Source of the DNA: Brachypodium distachyon
Lineage: Eukaryota; Streptophyta; Magnoliopsida; Poales; Poaceae
Assembly (NCBI RefSeq): GCF_000005505.3
Contig: NC_016131.3
Span: forward strand, 14,405,501-14,469,500
DNA: 64,000 nt
Direction of reading: 5' to 3'
Shown here piece by piece: positions 48,550-62,299 of the stretch; the stretch's first letter is position 1; each line of letters opens with the position of its first letter. Made by a program: the position numbers and the translations under genes. Under the pieces are notes generated by a model that saw only the letters and a program-made list of their open reading frames with translations, was not told the origin of the DNA and ran no database searches.

Positions 48550-49806
48550 GGTTGTGTTTGTTTGGGCTGGAGCTCCACAACTGCAGATTCTACAGCTGCA
48601 GATTTCAGAATCAGCTGTGACTGCCAGCTGCAGCTGGAAGATTGGACCTGAAATGTGCTGAAATGACCTGAATGACCCTGTAGTTCTGTAGATTTGGTAT
48701 TAGTGCTAACTGTAGTATTTTACATGTAAATTAATCCTTTTTTGTTGCGGAGTCTGCTTCTTCTGCTCCATCAGACAATATGTACGCATTATAATAATTT
48801 TTTAGAACACATTATACCATAGTATAGTAATAATATATTATCCACACATCGTTTGCAAAATATAAGATCATCGTGATAGTAAATTAGTCTAACCTATTAC
48901 AATCCTACTCTCTTGCGGCCATCAGAGCATCAGCAATTCTATCACGAGTTGCGTCCATTGTGGCATTGCTACTTCCCACATAGCTCCCACCACTTGTGTT
49001 GACGACATGGCCGGGAGGCATGTAGTGCTCGTCAGCATCGCATCTAGCAAAGTGGTAATCATACAAATTACTATCTCGTATGAAGTTGTGCAACGCCATA
49101 CAAGCAATGATAATCCTTGCTTGCTTTCTCGGTGGGTAGCTAGGCACAACTTTCAACATGCGCCATCTTTGCTTCAAGACGGCAAAGCATCGTTCTATGA
49201 CATTTTTGAGTGATGAATGTAGATAATTGAAGACTTCCTTCCTACCACTTGCAGCAGTGCCATGTTGATACTCAGGTAGATGGTACCTCGTGCCTCTAAA
49301 TGGTGCTAGATAATTGGGGTATCCAGAATCAACGAGATAAAATTTACCTGTACACATGCAAGTGTGAGTCAAAAGAACAGACTATAAAATGTTTACTCGA
49401 GAGAGGCAAACATATGAGAAAATTATAGCTCTTGGAGGATGAGGAAATTTTTCTTTATATTTGTCCAAGGTATCCTTGAATATCCTTGTGTCATGTGCCG
49501 AACCTGGCCATCCAGCCACGACCGAGATGAATCTCATGTCAAAGTCACATACGCCCATAACATTCTGTGTTGCATAACCAGCTCGACCAACATGGTTAAC
49601 CGCGTCTTTGACAGGCACGATAACAGGTACATGCATACCGTCAATAGCAACAATGCAATTGTTGAAGTGAGGATAAAACCGTGAGCTCTGCAATCTCTCA
49701 TGCACATTTTTGAATTGGAATCAACTGGTCTAATGATGTCTGCAGTTAATAAATTCAAACACTTCAACACATGGAGCGGCTTCAACAATCCCAAACAAAC
49801 GGACCC
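48550..49806 (-). mobile_element. PIF/Harbinger transposon, deletion derivative
   Basis: The ends are GGTTGTGTTTGTTTGGGC and the inverse of CCCAAACAAACGGACCC, and both sides carry the TTA target duplication (48547-48549, 49807-49809). It retains the C-terminal half of a transposase gene on the minus strand. The length, 1257 bp, is much shorter than autonomous members, and the Myb-like second ORF is absent. Confidence 0.88.
48905..49790 (-). pseudogene. HARBI1-like DDE transposase, 5' truncated
   Basis: The first part (to about 49382) carries the first catalytic Asp in CIVAIDGMHVP and the second in GWPGSAHDTRIF. After a probable intron, the second part (49340-48905) reads GKFYLVDSGYPNYLAPF and supplies the third acidic residue in NVIERCFAVLKQRW, then ALHNFIRD. 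The acceptor TGTACAG precedes GKFYL; the donor is not certain. The N-terminal helix-turn-helix part is missing, and a frame change occurs near 49710. The triad itself appears intact, but the truncated product is unlikely to transpose on its own. Confidence 0.82.
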
Positions 49807-49809
49807 TTA

Positions 49810-50175
49810 ATCTGTTCCCTGATTCCATCTCTTTTTTTTTTTGAGCGAACCCCGATTCCATCTGGTGCCTGCCTTTTTTTTAGCGAATCTGTTGGCTGCC
49901 TGTTTCCTCTCAGGTTGATTGGTTCTGTGTTTTTTTAGAGATCACAGTGCCAATTTAAGACTGGGCTCCTGGGCTCACGGGCTCATGTCCGTCTCCTTCT
50001 GTTTGTATGGGCTTTCGATTAAGACCGGGCTCCTCTTAAAAAAACCCGATCAGGCCTCCATTTCAGATCATCACATCAAGTTAACACCGGCCTGGCCTGG
50101 CCAGCCCAATCAAAACAAGAAGCCCATAATGAATGGGCTTATTGTACAATCACTATGAGAGTTTACAGCCCGTGG
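49810..50175. other. Short intergenic, 3' flank of HAK gene
   Basis: It includes poly-T runs near 49830-49842 and 49873-49881 and the probable 3' UTR of the transporter gene. No gene is seen. Confidence 0.5.
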
Positions 50176-53100
50176 TCATAGCACGTAGACCATGCCGACC
50201 TCGAGCAGCGACGCCGGCGGCACCCGGAGCACGACGTCCACCCCGCGGCAGTTCCGCCGCAAGAAGTTGTACCCGTACCCGATCGCCACCCTCCTCACCA
50301 CCGACGACCCGTGCTTCGCCTTCACGTGCGAGCTCCCCATGATGAACGCCGTCCCGGCCTCCCTCGCCTCCCACAGCTCCCGCAGCTCCTCCCCCACCAT
50401 CCGCTCCTCCTCCGTCTCGCCGCCACGGCCATGGCGGGGGCTCTCCACCAGGAACCTCACCTTCTTCACCGCAGCCGGGCTCTCCACGCGGATCTCCACC
50501 GACGCCGCCCCGTCATGGCCATCCTCGAAGCTGATCCGCCTCCCCCTCTGCCTCAGAGGATTACTGCCGATCACCGTGAGTGCGTTCTGCCTCTCGTAAC
50601 CCCCGCCGGCGTCTTCGTCCCCAGCTCCGGCGGCCTCGCTGGACCGGACAAGCGCGTCGAGCCGGATAAACGCCGCGAGGCTCTCCACGAGCTCCGTCTC
50701 GAAGGAATCCACGTCCTGGTGGACATCCCTGTACCCGTACCTCACGATGCAGCGGTACGATCCATGGCCCGGCGGGCCGACCCGGCCGACGAGGTACCGC
50801 TCCGCCGCGGGCACCCTGGGCACGGGCACCCACTTTACGCAGACGAAGACGAGCACGCGGTGGAACGCCGGGAGGTTGGTGACGAAGCGGGAGAAGTTCG
50901 CCGGCACGCCGGCGGTGAGGTCCGTGTACACGAGCCCGATCCCCGGCACGCGCACCATGCCCAGCTTGTCGCAGAGCGCCAGCAGCCACTCCAGGGTCAC
51001 CTTGTTGTGGAGGTCGAAGGAGTATTTGGCGATGGTGGTGTGGTGCCAGATGAACATGACGGCGACGAGGATGAGAGCGAGCAGGATGGGGAGCCATGCG
51101 CCTTCCCGGAACTTGATCAGCGACGCCGAGAAGTAGAGCGCCTCGACGGAGCCGAAGAAGACGAAGAAGGCGAGCGCCAGGATTGGCGGCCGGTGCCAGC
51201 ATAGCATCATCACTAGAGACGTCAGGCACGTCGTCACCAGCATCACCGTGATCACCGCCAGCCCTTGAGTAATTCACACGAAATTAAGCTTCAGGATATG
51301 ATGATTGGGATTGATTACTGATCGATCAGGGAGAAGGTAGCTTGGTGATTGGATTGATTTTTACCGGAGGCGTTTCCCATGTGCTTGGTGTCGCGGAAGC
51401 CAACGGTGACGGCGATGCAAAGCACCATGAGCAGCCAGTTGATCTCCGGGATGTAGATCTGGCCGTGGATCTTCTCGGAGGTGTGCACCACTTTCACTCT
51501 GGGGAAGCAGCTCAGGGACTGGCTCTGGTTGATGATGGAGAACGTGCCGCTGATGATCGCTTGGCTTCCTACAATCGATGCCAGGATCGCCAGCAGCAGG
51601 ACCGGCCACCTTACGACCGCTGAAATTTCACAGAGAAGTTGGTTGTTTTTACTGAATCAAATGACAAATGGTAATCGGTAAATGCAGAGCAGTTGGCAGC
51701 CTCTGTTTGGTAGCTGCTATAAGGATGGATCATCAGGCAGTACAATGTCTTTACTGGAGAAGGAATATGTACCTGGAACTGAGACGTAGAATCCTATTTG
51801 GTTGCTTGAGTCGAAGTCATGGTGTTTAGTTAAATAAGCTGCTTGACCCATGTATCCCAAGATCAGTGCAGGGTAAACCAAAGAAGTAAAAGCAAGCTGC
51901 AACAGCAAGAAGCAGGCTTAAGATCTGCCGACAGTTTGCTGAACATAACAGAAGTCAGACGTGAACTGAAATGATGGGTGAATTTACCTGGATTGCACTG
52001 TAGGAGAAGTGGCCAAGGTCTGCAAACATTGCTTCAGACCCTGCAATCCCAAACATGTGAGACTGTTGAGTTACTCATGGAATTGAAATTCCCCTGTGTA
52101 ATCGTGTTGACTGCTCTTGCAAAATTCAATTATCCATACTGAACCCTTTACCTGTCATGCAAAGCAGAATTCCTCCCAGGGACATCCAGCCGGACTTCTT
52201 GGTCTTCTTCAAGAATGTGAGCATGTAATTGGGGTTCAGTGCCTGGTAAACCTGAGGGTTCCAGTGGATGATGTTGTACACACCGAGCGCGCCCATGCAG
52301 AGCAGCCAGGCTAGAATTATCGGAGCGAAGAGGAACCCGACGCGATGGGTGCCGAAATGCTGGAGAGCGAACAGGAATACTAGTATGGCGCAGGTTATCG
52401 GAATGACGGCGTCTGCATGAAGCGAAGAATAAGAAGAAATGAGCACCTCAGGGCAAGTAAAATGTCAGGGTACTGTAGTTGTATGGTTAAGACCAGTATA
52501 TTTCCAGTTAACAGTTCCAATTATTTTCTTCAGATTCAGTTCGTGACATAAATTGCTAAATTCAGTAATGCGAGTGCTTGAGGTAGTCCTGAATCCTGAT
52601 AAAGAGGTGCTAGATATTACTAACTGAAGCAGTACTGCTTTAGCAGTTTGTAAAGATTTGTTTTTCTCCTTTGTCATTCTCACATTTATGCATTGTCATT
52701 ACACTCACAGAGCTGCCTAAACCTTTTCAATTTTGCTAAGCTATTGGTACCATTGTTAGGTACTACTATATGGATTAGCAGGGAGTCATAACTCATAAGT
52801 GTGTTCTTGTGATCAGTGCATACAAGGCCTAAAAAATATCTTCAAATGCAAAAGGCTATACTAGTTCAGAGTTCCAGACTAACATTCATGCTGATCCTTG
52901 GACAAGGAGAGCTCGAGCCCTGAAACAGCCGAGAACACTGCATTGCAACAGACAAAAACGACATCAGAAACCCAAAAGGTAAGCACCTGCTCTGCTGCAC
53001 AATCCCTGAAGAACCAACTGACAAAAGCATATAACTGAAGCCTGAAGATATAAAGTGCTACAAATAGTACTTACCAGATATGGCGGGCGTGAGGACGCCG

Positions 53101-53669
53101 TCGCCGATGACCATGCAGGTCCCGATCATGACCATGACAAGCAACGCCGTCTTGAGGTTCCTATGCCCCTCCAGCAGCTCCTTGATGCGCGACCGCCCGG
53201 CGACCTCCGGCGAGCGCTCGAGCCTGTAGGTGGAGAGCTCCTCGTCGGCCACCTGCCTGTTGGGCAGCAGGCTGACGTCGGCGTGCCTGCAGAGGAGCGA
53301 GTAGAGCGCGAAGGTTCCGCCTTCGCCGTTGTCGTGGGCGCGGAGGACGATGAAGACGTACTTGAGGAGCGTGACGAGGGTGAGCGTCCAGAAGACGAAG
53401 GAGAGCACGCCCAGGATCTCCTCGTTGGTCTCCGAGTGCGTGATGTCCTCCGCGAAGGTGCTCCGGTAGACGTACAGCGGCGAGATGCTCAGGTCGCCGT
53501 ACACCACCCCCAGGCTCTGGTACGCCAGCAACACCGTCGTCCGCCATGAACTCTGCATCATATTTGCTTCGGTTCAGAGTCTTCAGACAGGTGTTTGATC
53601 ATTCCTGCCTTGCTGATTTTGTAACTTCATTATGCTGGGAATTTAATGGCTCACCTTTCGGGTCTCCAT
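50176..53669 (-). CDS. HAK/KUP/KT potassium transporter
   Basis: Eight exons join in frame to 775 residues: 53655-53669, 53075-53552, 52884-52937, 52152-52412, 51988-52040, 51773-51896, 51365-51619 and 50176-51263. All introns are GT-AG. Exon 1 encodes only METRK. The signature [14 protein letters not shown] begins at about residue 21. [18 protein letters not shown] follows, then [16 protein letters not shown], and multiple hydrophobic segments. The last exon has [25 protein letters not shown] and a long hydrophilic C-terminus with a basic GRRISFED patch, ending LEVGMVYVL. The family carries K+ (usually H+-coupled) across plasma or vacuolar membranes. Motifs fit the cluster II HAK7/HAK10 and KUP2/6 type rather than HAK5. 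CIPK-CBL regulation is documented for the family, not shown here. Confidence 0.94.
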
Positions 53670-54004
53670 GGAAGAAACTCGCTAAGCTAGCCACTGATCA
53701 GCGATCAGCAGTACGCTGGATAACCCTGGAAGGAACAACACTGTCAGAACTAACTAGCAGGCAGACACAGACGCGCCTCGAGACAAGCAATAGCTGACAG
53801 ACAATGCGAGGACGCTACAGCACAACTAGAGAATTGGGGATAACGGAACCGATAAATTCGAGGAAGGGGAAAGCTAGAGCGAAGAGAACTAAGATAGGAG
53901 CAGCACATACATACATATCCGCGAGCAAAGGAAAGTAAAAGAGAGGAAAATATGGTGGAGCCCTCGAGGGTTCACCAATGGCAGAGACGAGGAGTGGCAG
54001 AGGC

Positions 54005-54013
54005 AATATATAT
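54005..54013 (-). promoter_or_regulatory. TATA box of HAK gene
   Basis: The minus strand reads GATATATAT about 335 bp upstream of the start codon. Spacing leaves room for a leader of about 300 nt. Confidence 0.5.
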
Positions 54014-57000
54014 CGGCACGTGTAGTAGTGGCCTGGTGGGGACTGATCAAAACTAGCAGCAAGCAGCCAAACAAAACTCGACTAGTGCTCCTCTCTGCTC
54101 TCAGTGCTCACTCCTCTAGTCCCCTGTCCCTAACCGCAAAGAGACAATCAATCAATCAAAATTCCATCGTTCAGATAAAGTCGGCAGGCAAATCATGTCC
54201 GACGCGAAAGGCGATGATGATTCAGACAACTGGGACAAAGGAATGTGGACTCACTCTAGAGGCACATTCTCACGGCACTCTGCCTTTTCTGCTTTCAGGA
54301 ATGCAGACCACCAGGCCAGTCCAGGACAGCCTCCCCTAGATCACACCACTTCCTGTGTCTGCGTGTTAATGGTGGGGCTCCATGGCATATATCTATCATG
54401 CATTCATTCAAGACATGTCTATTGTCTGCCGATTTGCAGGACTTATCCTATTCGTCCGCAAAGCCGCGCAAGATTTTGGGTGGCGATGCCAAGCTAGCTA
54501 GCTAAAAGATTCCTCACAGCTTTGGTACTAGACAGATCTTTGAGAGTTTGGCAGGGGGGGCGACCGATGGGTCCAAATCGGTGACAGCTCTAACGATCCT
54601 GAACCGAAAGCTTGCACTATCCTTGCTCAAATGCCAAACTACTGCTACTACTCCTGCTGCTGCTCCTCCGGCCTCTCCGTCAGATCCAAACATCTTTGTA
54701 CGGTTCGTGCAGGATCAAGTTACAGAAGAACCAAAAAAGGAGACACGCGCGAGCAGATCAATTGGGACTGAGTTTTCTGACTGACCTTTTTCCTGTCGCA
54801 ACGATCCAGCAGGTGTGGATGATGGATGGATGGATGCAGGGAAAACGCTGCCCGGAAGATCAAAGGAAGAAGAACTCCAGACAGCACTGGGTGGTTTATT
54901 CTTCTTCTAGAACTCAGGGGAATCTGATCGATCTGACGCCTCCCTCGCGACGTGTCACGCGACTCAAAATCCCAAATGTATAAAATAGTGGCAGTGCTGC
55001 TCTGATCAGATCGGCTGATGCAACAGAAAACGGGATCAGACGGCCGGCCACGCCTACACACTACACAGCAGAAAGCGAGTACCAAGAAGAACACATGGGT
55101 CTCCTGTTATTATCCCCTCGTGGGTCTCGCAGTTACATGAAAGAGATGAGGGATGCAACATGGAAGAAGCGGATCGTATCCGCTGCGCCACTCACTAAAT
55201 ATTTGTTAATAATAATCAGTGAGATATTAATTATGGGATTAGAACGGTAGCCTGGCAAAGGGGGGAGTAGTAAATGACAGCGCGCGTCGTCCGTTTCTTC
55301 CTTTTCAAAATTACTGCTCCAGGAGTGGAGTAATATCCAAACCGCGGCGGCAGCCCTCGTGCGGCGGCGTTGGAACGTAGTAACGCTGTCTGCTGCCGCA
55401 GCATCGGCGCCATCGCGCTAATGCGTGCCTCGATCGCGACGGACAACATCCGTGGATGGATCCATCAACGTGGAGTGCCCCCCGGAACGAAGTCGAAGAT
55501 GACAAAAGGTGCAGAGGCCAGCTGCTTGCCGCGGACGGCGAAAGCCACTTGACAGACGGTCTGTTTCTTACTATAAGCACCCGGCCGGCGGCGTTTCCCC
55601 GGTCCACGGCCAGTGACGGGACAATTAACGGCGACGTATATGCGTGCCGGGCCCGGCAGGCAGGCGCGCGGCATCGGCTCCTTGGACGCAAAAGCAAAGC
55701 TAAGAAAATCGTGTGGCACGCTACGAGTCGATCTGTTCTTCATTCCCTCCACCATTTTTACTTACTTAAATCAGGCCGGCAGTCAGTCAGTCTGCACTGA
55801 CGTCCACCTCTACACAAGCTCTGCGACTCTGCGTTCCCCCCGCTTCCGATTTCCGGAGAATCTCCACTGCAGAGTGCAGCAGCAGAGTTGCGTCATTGCT
55901 TCTCGTGGTTATTTGTCCTCTACACGCACTGTACAACTCAGTTTAAACATCTGATTTGGTAGTCGCGAGTTCACTGCAACAAAACTATCTCTTAAAGAAT
56001 CGTCTAATTGCCACTCATTCTATACGTGTCACGATCTTTTGGCTATACTTGATTGGTTTTCATGACTTTCAAAAATAATTGTATTTTTAAAAAATAATAT
56101 TTTAACATAATTATTATTTATCAGAAATTTTTAAAATATGAGCGACACATATTTAAACAACTCATGCAAAACACAAATTCTTAATTTTGTAGAGAGCACA
56201 GAGCTTTTTTTTTAGCTAGTAAAGGAAAAATAAGTACTTTCCTGGGCCGAGTGCCCGGTCATACAGCGGCCCGTCGGCGCACCCCCTGGCCCGAGTGCGT
56301 TTGGCGCGGGCTTCCGGAACAAGTGTCGCTGCGCCACCAATTGCAAGCCCGACCGGTAGCGTGGCCCGAGGCCCGGTCCGCCCGGAGCACCGACGGGGGA
56401 CGGGCTAAAAATCCGCCTGCTCTGTAGGCCGCTTCGGACCTTTTCATCCTGGGCCGAGTGACACAAAGTCCGAAAATACTTTGTACGTAGGCACCGCCCG
56501 GCCCAGTCGGAAAACTCACGACTCTCGGCCTAAATCCGAGCACCCAGTAAACAACTTTCGTTTTCAACCGAGGCCCCAAACTGAAACAGCCCCAAAACCT
56601 GCAAGCGATCCGCAATTCACTGAGACCGGCTCGAGCAGCAGCCGTACGAAGAAAAGGCTCCTCTCCAAAATAAAAAATAGAAAAACCAAAATCCCCTAAA
56701 AAAACAAAACTGGAAAAAAAAAAAGTCCGGCTGGTTTCTCGATCTCGCTGGGTGGAATGCGACCGGACCGGAAGACGACTGCGCAGCGGTCGAAGCGATG
56801 TTGAATTGCCTTGGACAAATGCGGACTCCCAATCAGCAGCTTGTGCAGCATTTTTCTGCGCCAAACGATCGCCCGGTCGCTGCCTCCAGGCTGTCCCTCG
56901 TCCTCATCTAGCGCCCAAGGAGATGAACCATGCAAGCACGGGCGTATTTCTTCTTTAAACAAAGATGATTTGTTTTGTTGCTCCTTTCTAACATATCCAA

Positions 57001-57319
57001 AGGGCACTACTTGCTTTGGACGAGACAAAATTTATCTGTAGAAAATTAGGAGGACAAGATACGCACGCACGAATACGATCGTGTTGGCCCGACCCACTGC
57101 ATGGGCCGAGGAAAATGCAGGGTTTGGCATGCCGGGTTCCACTAGCGAGAGATAATGGAACAGAAAAAGATCAGCCCCAATTAATACAAATGTAGTTCCA
57201 CTCACTTAATTTGGGGCTCGATCTTTGCGTGGAACTACGTACATTGGTTCCACACGCACCCAGGGCATGCTACTAGAAGATACTATCAGCGGCCTAAAAG
57301 GTAAAACGGCAGAACACAG
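54014..57319. other. Intergenic region
   Basis: No supported gene is found. A GC-rich block at 56230-56480 has open frames on both strands. The piece 56795-56830 (inverse of ccgcatttgtccaagg) recurs in opposite orientation near 62876-62905, so both may be remnants of one repeat family. Confidence 0.45.
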
Positions 57320-57531
57320 TTACTTAAGCTTTACAAACGGCTTAGAGGGATCGCCACCACGATGCAGACTCAAATGAACATTGTATTTTAACTGTCCTTC
57401 TCTTGCTAGTTCGATCCTTCTTCGATCAGCATCATCTGGGGCTTTCAGTCTGCATCTATCTCTTAATTCAATGATGTACACCATGCTGTCGAAGAGCATA
57501 TCCTGAAGCACGCAATGCATCGGCTTCTTCC
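57320..57531 (-). CDS. Possible terminal exon of an unrecognised gene
   Basis: After an acceptor-like CTGACAG the minus strand reads GKKPMHCVLQDMLFDSMVY and continues for about 70 codons (ELRDRCRLKAPDDADRRRIE...) to a stop at 57320. The composition looks like real protein. I do not recognise the family, and see no upstream exon, so it may be a gene fragment. Confidence 0.3.
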
Positions 57532-57784
57532 CCTGTCAGCTTCGAATTGAATTAATGCAGGGGTTGGTGTTGTCTGGCTGGCTGTAGCAAATTAAGTTCA
57601 GGCTACCACCCTTGGATGTACGCGACAAGTTAATTTGTCAACATACGACGTGCCCCCGTACCCGTACCATCGATCGGACGGCAAGCTGGCCCCAAGGCGA
57701 CAATGAACGGATAGGATAGATCATGGGCGCCGGCGTGTCCATCCACCGAGAGATCAGATCAGACTAAGCATGGACTAATCGGGC

Positions 57785-57880
57785 AACGAATTTGGATGCT
57801 TCATCCCAAGTGGGACTGTGCAGCAGCTGCACGTGAGCTTAATCCTCCAGCCTATAAATATGCATGAAGAGCCGCATCAT
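57785..57880 (+). promoter_or_regulatory. Proximal promoter of peroxidase B
   Basis: TATAAATA lies at 57853-57860, and a G-box CACGTG at 57830-57835. The block from gaatttggatgct to tataaatatgcatg is closely shared with the peroxidase C promoter, so these elements have been retained after duplication. Confidence 0.75.
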
Positions 57881-57962
57881 CTTGCACAAGCCACAGCTGC
57901 AGATAAGCAAGTGCAGGGCACGCTCTCTGAACTTTTAGCTGAGTAGAGCTAGTTATCTATCC

Positions 57963-59290
57963 ATGGCCGCCTCTGCCGCATCTTGCATTTCGCTGCTGGT
58001 GCTCGTGGTGGCACTGGCCGCGGTGGCGTCGGCGCAGCTGTCGCCGACGTTCTACGACACGTCGTGCCCGAGGGCGGCGGCCACCATCAAGGCCGCCGTC
58101 GTGGCCGCCGTGAGGGCCGAGCCCCGCATGGGCGCGTCCCTGGTCCGCCTCCACTTCCACGACTGCTTCGTCCAGGTATACACCTCCTCCTATTCTAAAT
58201 TTTTGTCGTGGTTTCAGTTCAAATTTGAACTAAAATTTAGGATCGGAGGGAGAGAGTAATTTCTAGACCATGAGGTACTTAAATTGTATGTACAAATATG
58301 CATGCGTATTTCTGGCTTAAAAGCGACCTGCCAGCCGGGATTAGCCATGTATTCATGCATTATTGGCTTCTTAATTAATTGCTGCTGCTTGACTACTGTA
58401 CATGAAGGGGTGTGACGCGTCGATTCTGCTGGCGGGCCAGGAGCAGGACGCGCCCCCAAACAAGGGTTCAGTTCGAGGCTACGGCGTCATCGAAAACATC
58501 AAGACCCAGGTCGAGGCCATCTGCAAGCAGACCGTCTCCTGCGCCGACATCGTTACCCTCGCCGCACGGGACTCCGTCGTCGCGGTAATTAAGATCTATC
58601 TGATCATCTATATGATCAATTCAATTTCTACGACTTGTACTAAATCAACGACACTTATTATGGATCGGAATAAGTACTTACTTAGTTAGCTAATTTCTGG
58701 CTTAATTGGCTTGGTTATACATGCAGTTGGGAGGGCCGTCATGGACAGTTCCACTAGGCAGAAGGGACTCCCTGGACGCAAACGTGGCGCAGGCGAACAG
58801 CGACCTCCCAGGCCCGACATCGAGCCTCAACGACCTGGTGACCGGGTTCATGAAGAAGAACAGCCTCAGCCTAGTCGACATGGTGGCGCTCTCCGGCGCG
58901 CACACGCTGGGGCAGGCCCAGTGCCAGAACTTCAGGGCCCGGATCTACGGCGGCGACGCCAACATCAACGCGGCCTACGCCACGTCGCTCAAGGCCAACT
59001 GCCCGCAGACAGGCGGCGGGGACAACAACCTGGCGCCGCTGGACCCGACCACCCCCAACGGCTTCGACAACGCCTACTACGCCAACCTCATGAGCCAGAG
59101 GGGCCTCCTGCACTCGGACCAGGTGCTGTTCAACAATGGCACGGCGGACAACACGGTCCGGAACTTCGCGTCCAGCGCGGCGGCGTTCGGCAGCGCCTTC
59201 GCTTCGGCCATGATCAAGATGGGGAACATCGAGCCCAAGACCGGCACGCAGGGCCAGATCAGGCTCGTCTGCTCCAAGGTCAACTCTTAG
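57963..59290 (+). CDS. Class III peroxidase B (secreted)
   Basis: Exons 57963-58175, 58408-58584 and 58727-59290 (GT-AG, phase 0) encode 317 residues. The signal peptide ends near [11 protein letters not shown], giving a typical pyroglutamate N-terminus. Distal Arg62 and His66 are in [10 protein letters not shown]. Exon 2 starts [14 protein letters not shown] and contains [13 protein letters not shown]. Proximal His189 is in [12 protein letters not shown]. It ends [17 protein letters not shown]. The protein is close to peroxidase C throughout, which marks a recent tandem duplication. Function is expected in apoplastic phenolic oxidation. A MITE-like foldback lies in intron 1. Confidence 0.96.
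58181..58256. mobile_element. MITE-like insertion in peroxidase B intron 1
   Basis: Inverted ends ctcctcctattctaaatttt and aaaatttaggatcggaggga, with TA on both sides. It is about 75 bp. Peroxidase C lacks an obvious counterpart in its intron 1. Confidence 0.65.
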
Positions 59291-59962
59291 GACGTCGATC
59301 GTTCGTTGACATGCAGGTGAAGGAATAAGGCTTATAGCACGTGGCCAGTATAGATATACTCGATACACCAGCATGCACTAGCTATAGTGTGTACACACGA
59401 TCGAATTCTCATGCAAAGGCATGGAGGATTCTTAATTATTCTCTTTGTGTGATTTGTCTCAAGTCAATCATGCAATAAGTCTACAATGAGTCTACACACC
59501 TCTTAATTGCGTGAAAGTGGGGATCCAGAGAAGCATCGATCGGTCGAGGACTAAATGGATAAGATATCCAAATATGCGATGCCAACTCGATCAATCTACC
59601 GTCTCGTCGTGCATGCCGCTATAGCTAGCCGTAGGATCGGTCAATCCCAGGACAGTATGCAAGCATTGACCAGCTAGCTAGCTAGGTCGCCGCACGTTGT
59701 TGGCAATCAGTGGCACGCATGCATGCGCACATCCATATGGATATGGAGGCATGGGGCTGACAGCCTCCGACTTAAATTGCTACCGCCAAAGTGCCAACAC
59801 CAAGTTGCAAGGCAACGCCCAATAATTCGAATGAACAATCTGTTTTGGCCATTGTCGTGGAAAGAAACGACCGTCGACTGACCACTGGTCTGAATGTTTA
59901 AGCTGGCTAGAATACGTGTGGCCGTGGGGGCCGGTCAGCATCCGTCCAAAGGCAATACAGTA

Positions 59963-60087
59963 CTCCCTCCGTCCAACAAAAAATGTCTCAAATTTGTTAA
60001 ATTTTGGATGTATGTAGACATGATTTAGTGTATAGATGCATTCAAATTTAGTCAAAATTGAGACATCATTTGTTGTATGGAGGGAGT
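59963..60087. mobile_element. Stowaway MITE
   Basis: The ends CTCCCTCCGTCCAACAAA and TTGTTGTATGGAGGGAG are inverted copies. TA flanks both sides (59961-59962, 60088-60089). It is 125 bp, non-coding. Confidence 0.9.
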
Positions 60088-60277
60088 ATATTCAATGTTG
60101 GTTTGACCGCTCCGCCGTCATCTTGCACTCCCGTCGCATGACAGTCACTGTTGCCTGGCGGATCGACACGGGCGGCAGCGGATGTATAGTACTGTGTGGA
60201 CGTTGACATGAGATGACGCTCTTTTTGGCTGATATCGGCAAGGCTCTTTTCTGGTTTTGCTTGACTTTTCTGTCTGT

Positions 60278-60650
60278 GGCCAACTCCAATGGGATCATCA
60301 AATTTTGTATCAAATGTTTTTTTTTTGTCATTTGGGGGAGCAAGTGGACATGTGTCCTTTCCATGTCCGCCCATATCCCCTAAATTTCTCTCTCAAATTA
60401 GTTTTTCATTCTCTATTGTTTCTCCTCTCCTTTCACTTTTTCTTCTCATTTTTCCATTTCTTGTTGTGCGGCCGGGATGGACAAAAGAGAGCAAGTTTCA
60501 GACAAGTTTGGGGATGTGTCCGGACAAACGTGACATTTTGTCCGTTTAGAGAATGACATTGGGAGATGATTTTGGGGGCAAATGTCCATATCCCTGAATA
60601 GGACATTTGGGATAGTTTTGAGGGATGACATTGGAGATCCTCTACTATCT
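60278..60650. mobile_element. Possible non-autonomous DNA transposon
   Basis: The edges ccaactccaatgggatcatc and gatgacattggagatcct are imperfect inverted repeats. The interior holds repeated tgtcc/gacatttgg-like words in both orientations. No target duplication is clear, so the class is uncertain. Confidence 0.4.
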
Positions 60651-60935
60651 TAAATACCATTGACTACCCGCTTAATTTCATGCCAAGGAGAAGTACACAT
60701 AGAGTTAATATCTTAAATAGGATTTATGTAAAGGAGAAGTAATATATTAATATCCTCCATGCCTTTGCATGAGCGAATTGGAACGGTACAAATGTATGTG
60801 TATATTTTCCGCCACCCGTACGGTAGCTAGCATCAAACTGTTTCCCGGGCATTATTCTTCACATAAGTTATAGCCAGCAGCTCGCTATACTATCATCTTT
60901 CCTCTTAGTATCCTATTCAAGAATGTACGATTGAT

Positions 60936-62203
<1,268 letters not shown>

Positions 62204-62299
62204 GGCTCTAGCTAGTTTATCAAGCTCAGAGAGTGCCTTGCTAGCTATAGCTTGGCTTCGTCTCTGCAGTCTGAACTGTGGGCTTGTGCTGTGCAAGAA

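Larger units (their letters stand above)
59291..60935. other. Intergenic between convergent peroxidases B and C
   Basis: No gene is seen. A Stowaway MITE is at 59963-60087. The segment 60278-60650 has inverted edges ctccaatgggatcatc / gatgacattggagat and may be another non-autonomous DNA transposon. Confidence 0.5.

Noticed and set aside
50311..51204. 297-codon frame antisense to the HAK transporter
   Set aside because: It is a shadow of the last transporter exon, whose sense frame joins seven other exons in phase.
53546..53560. ATG codons (MMQSSWRTT) as start of the HAK protein
   Set aside because: They fall in intron 1 just before the AG acceptor at 53553; the spliced start METRK at 53669 gives a consistent phase.
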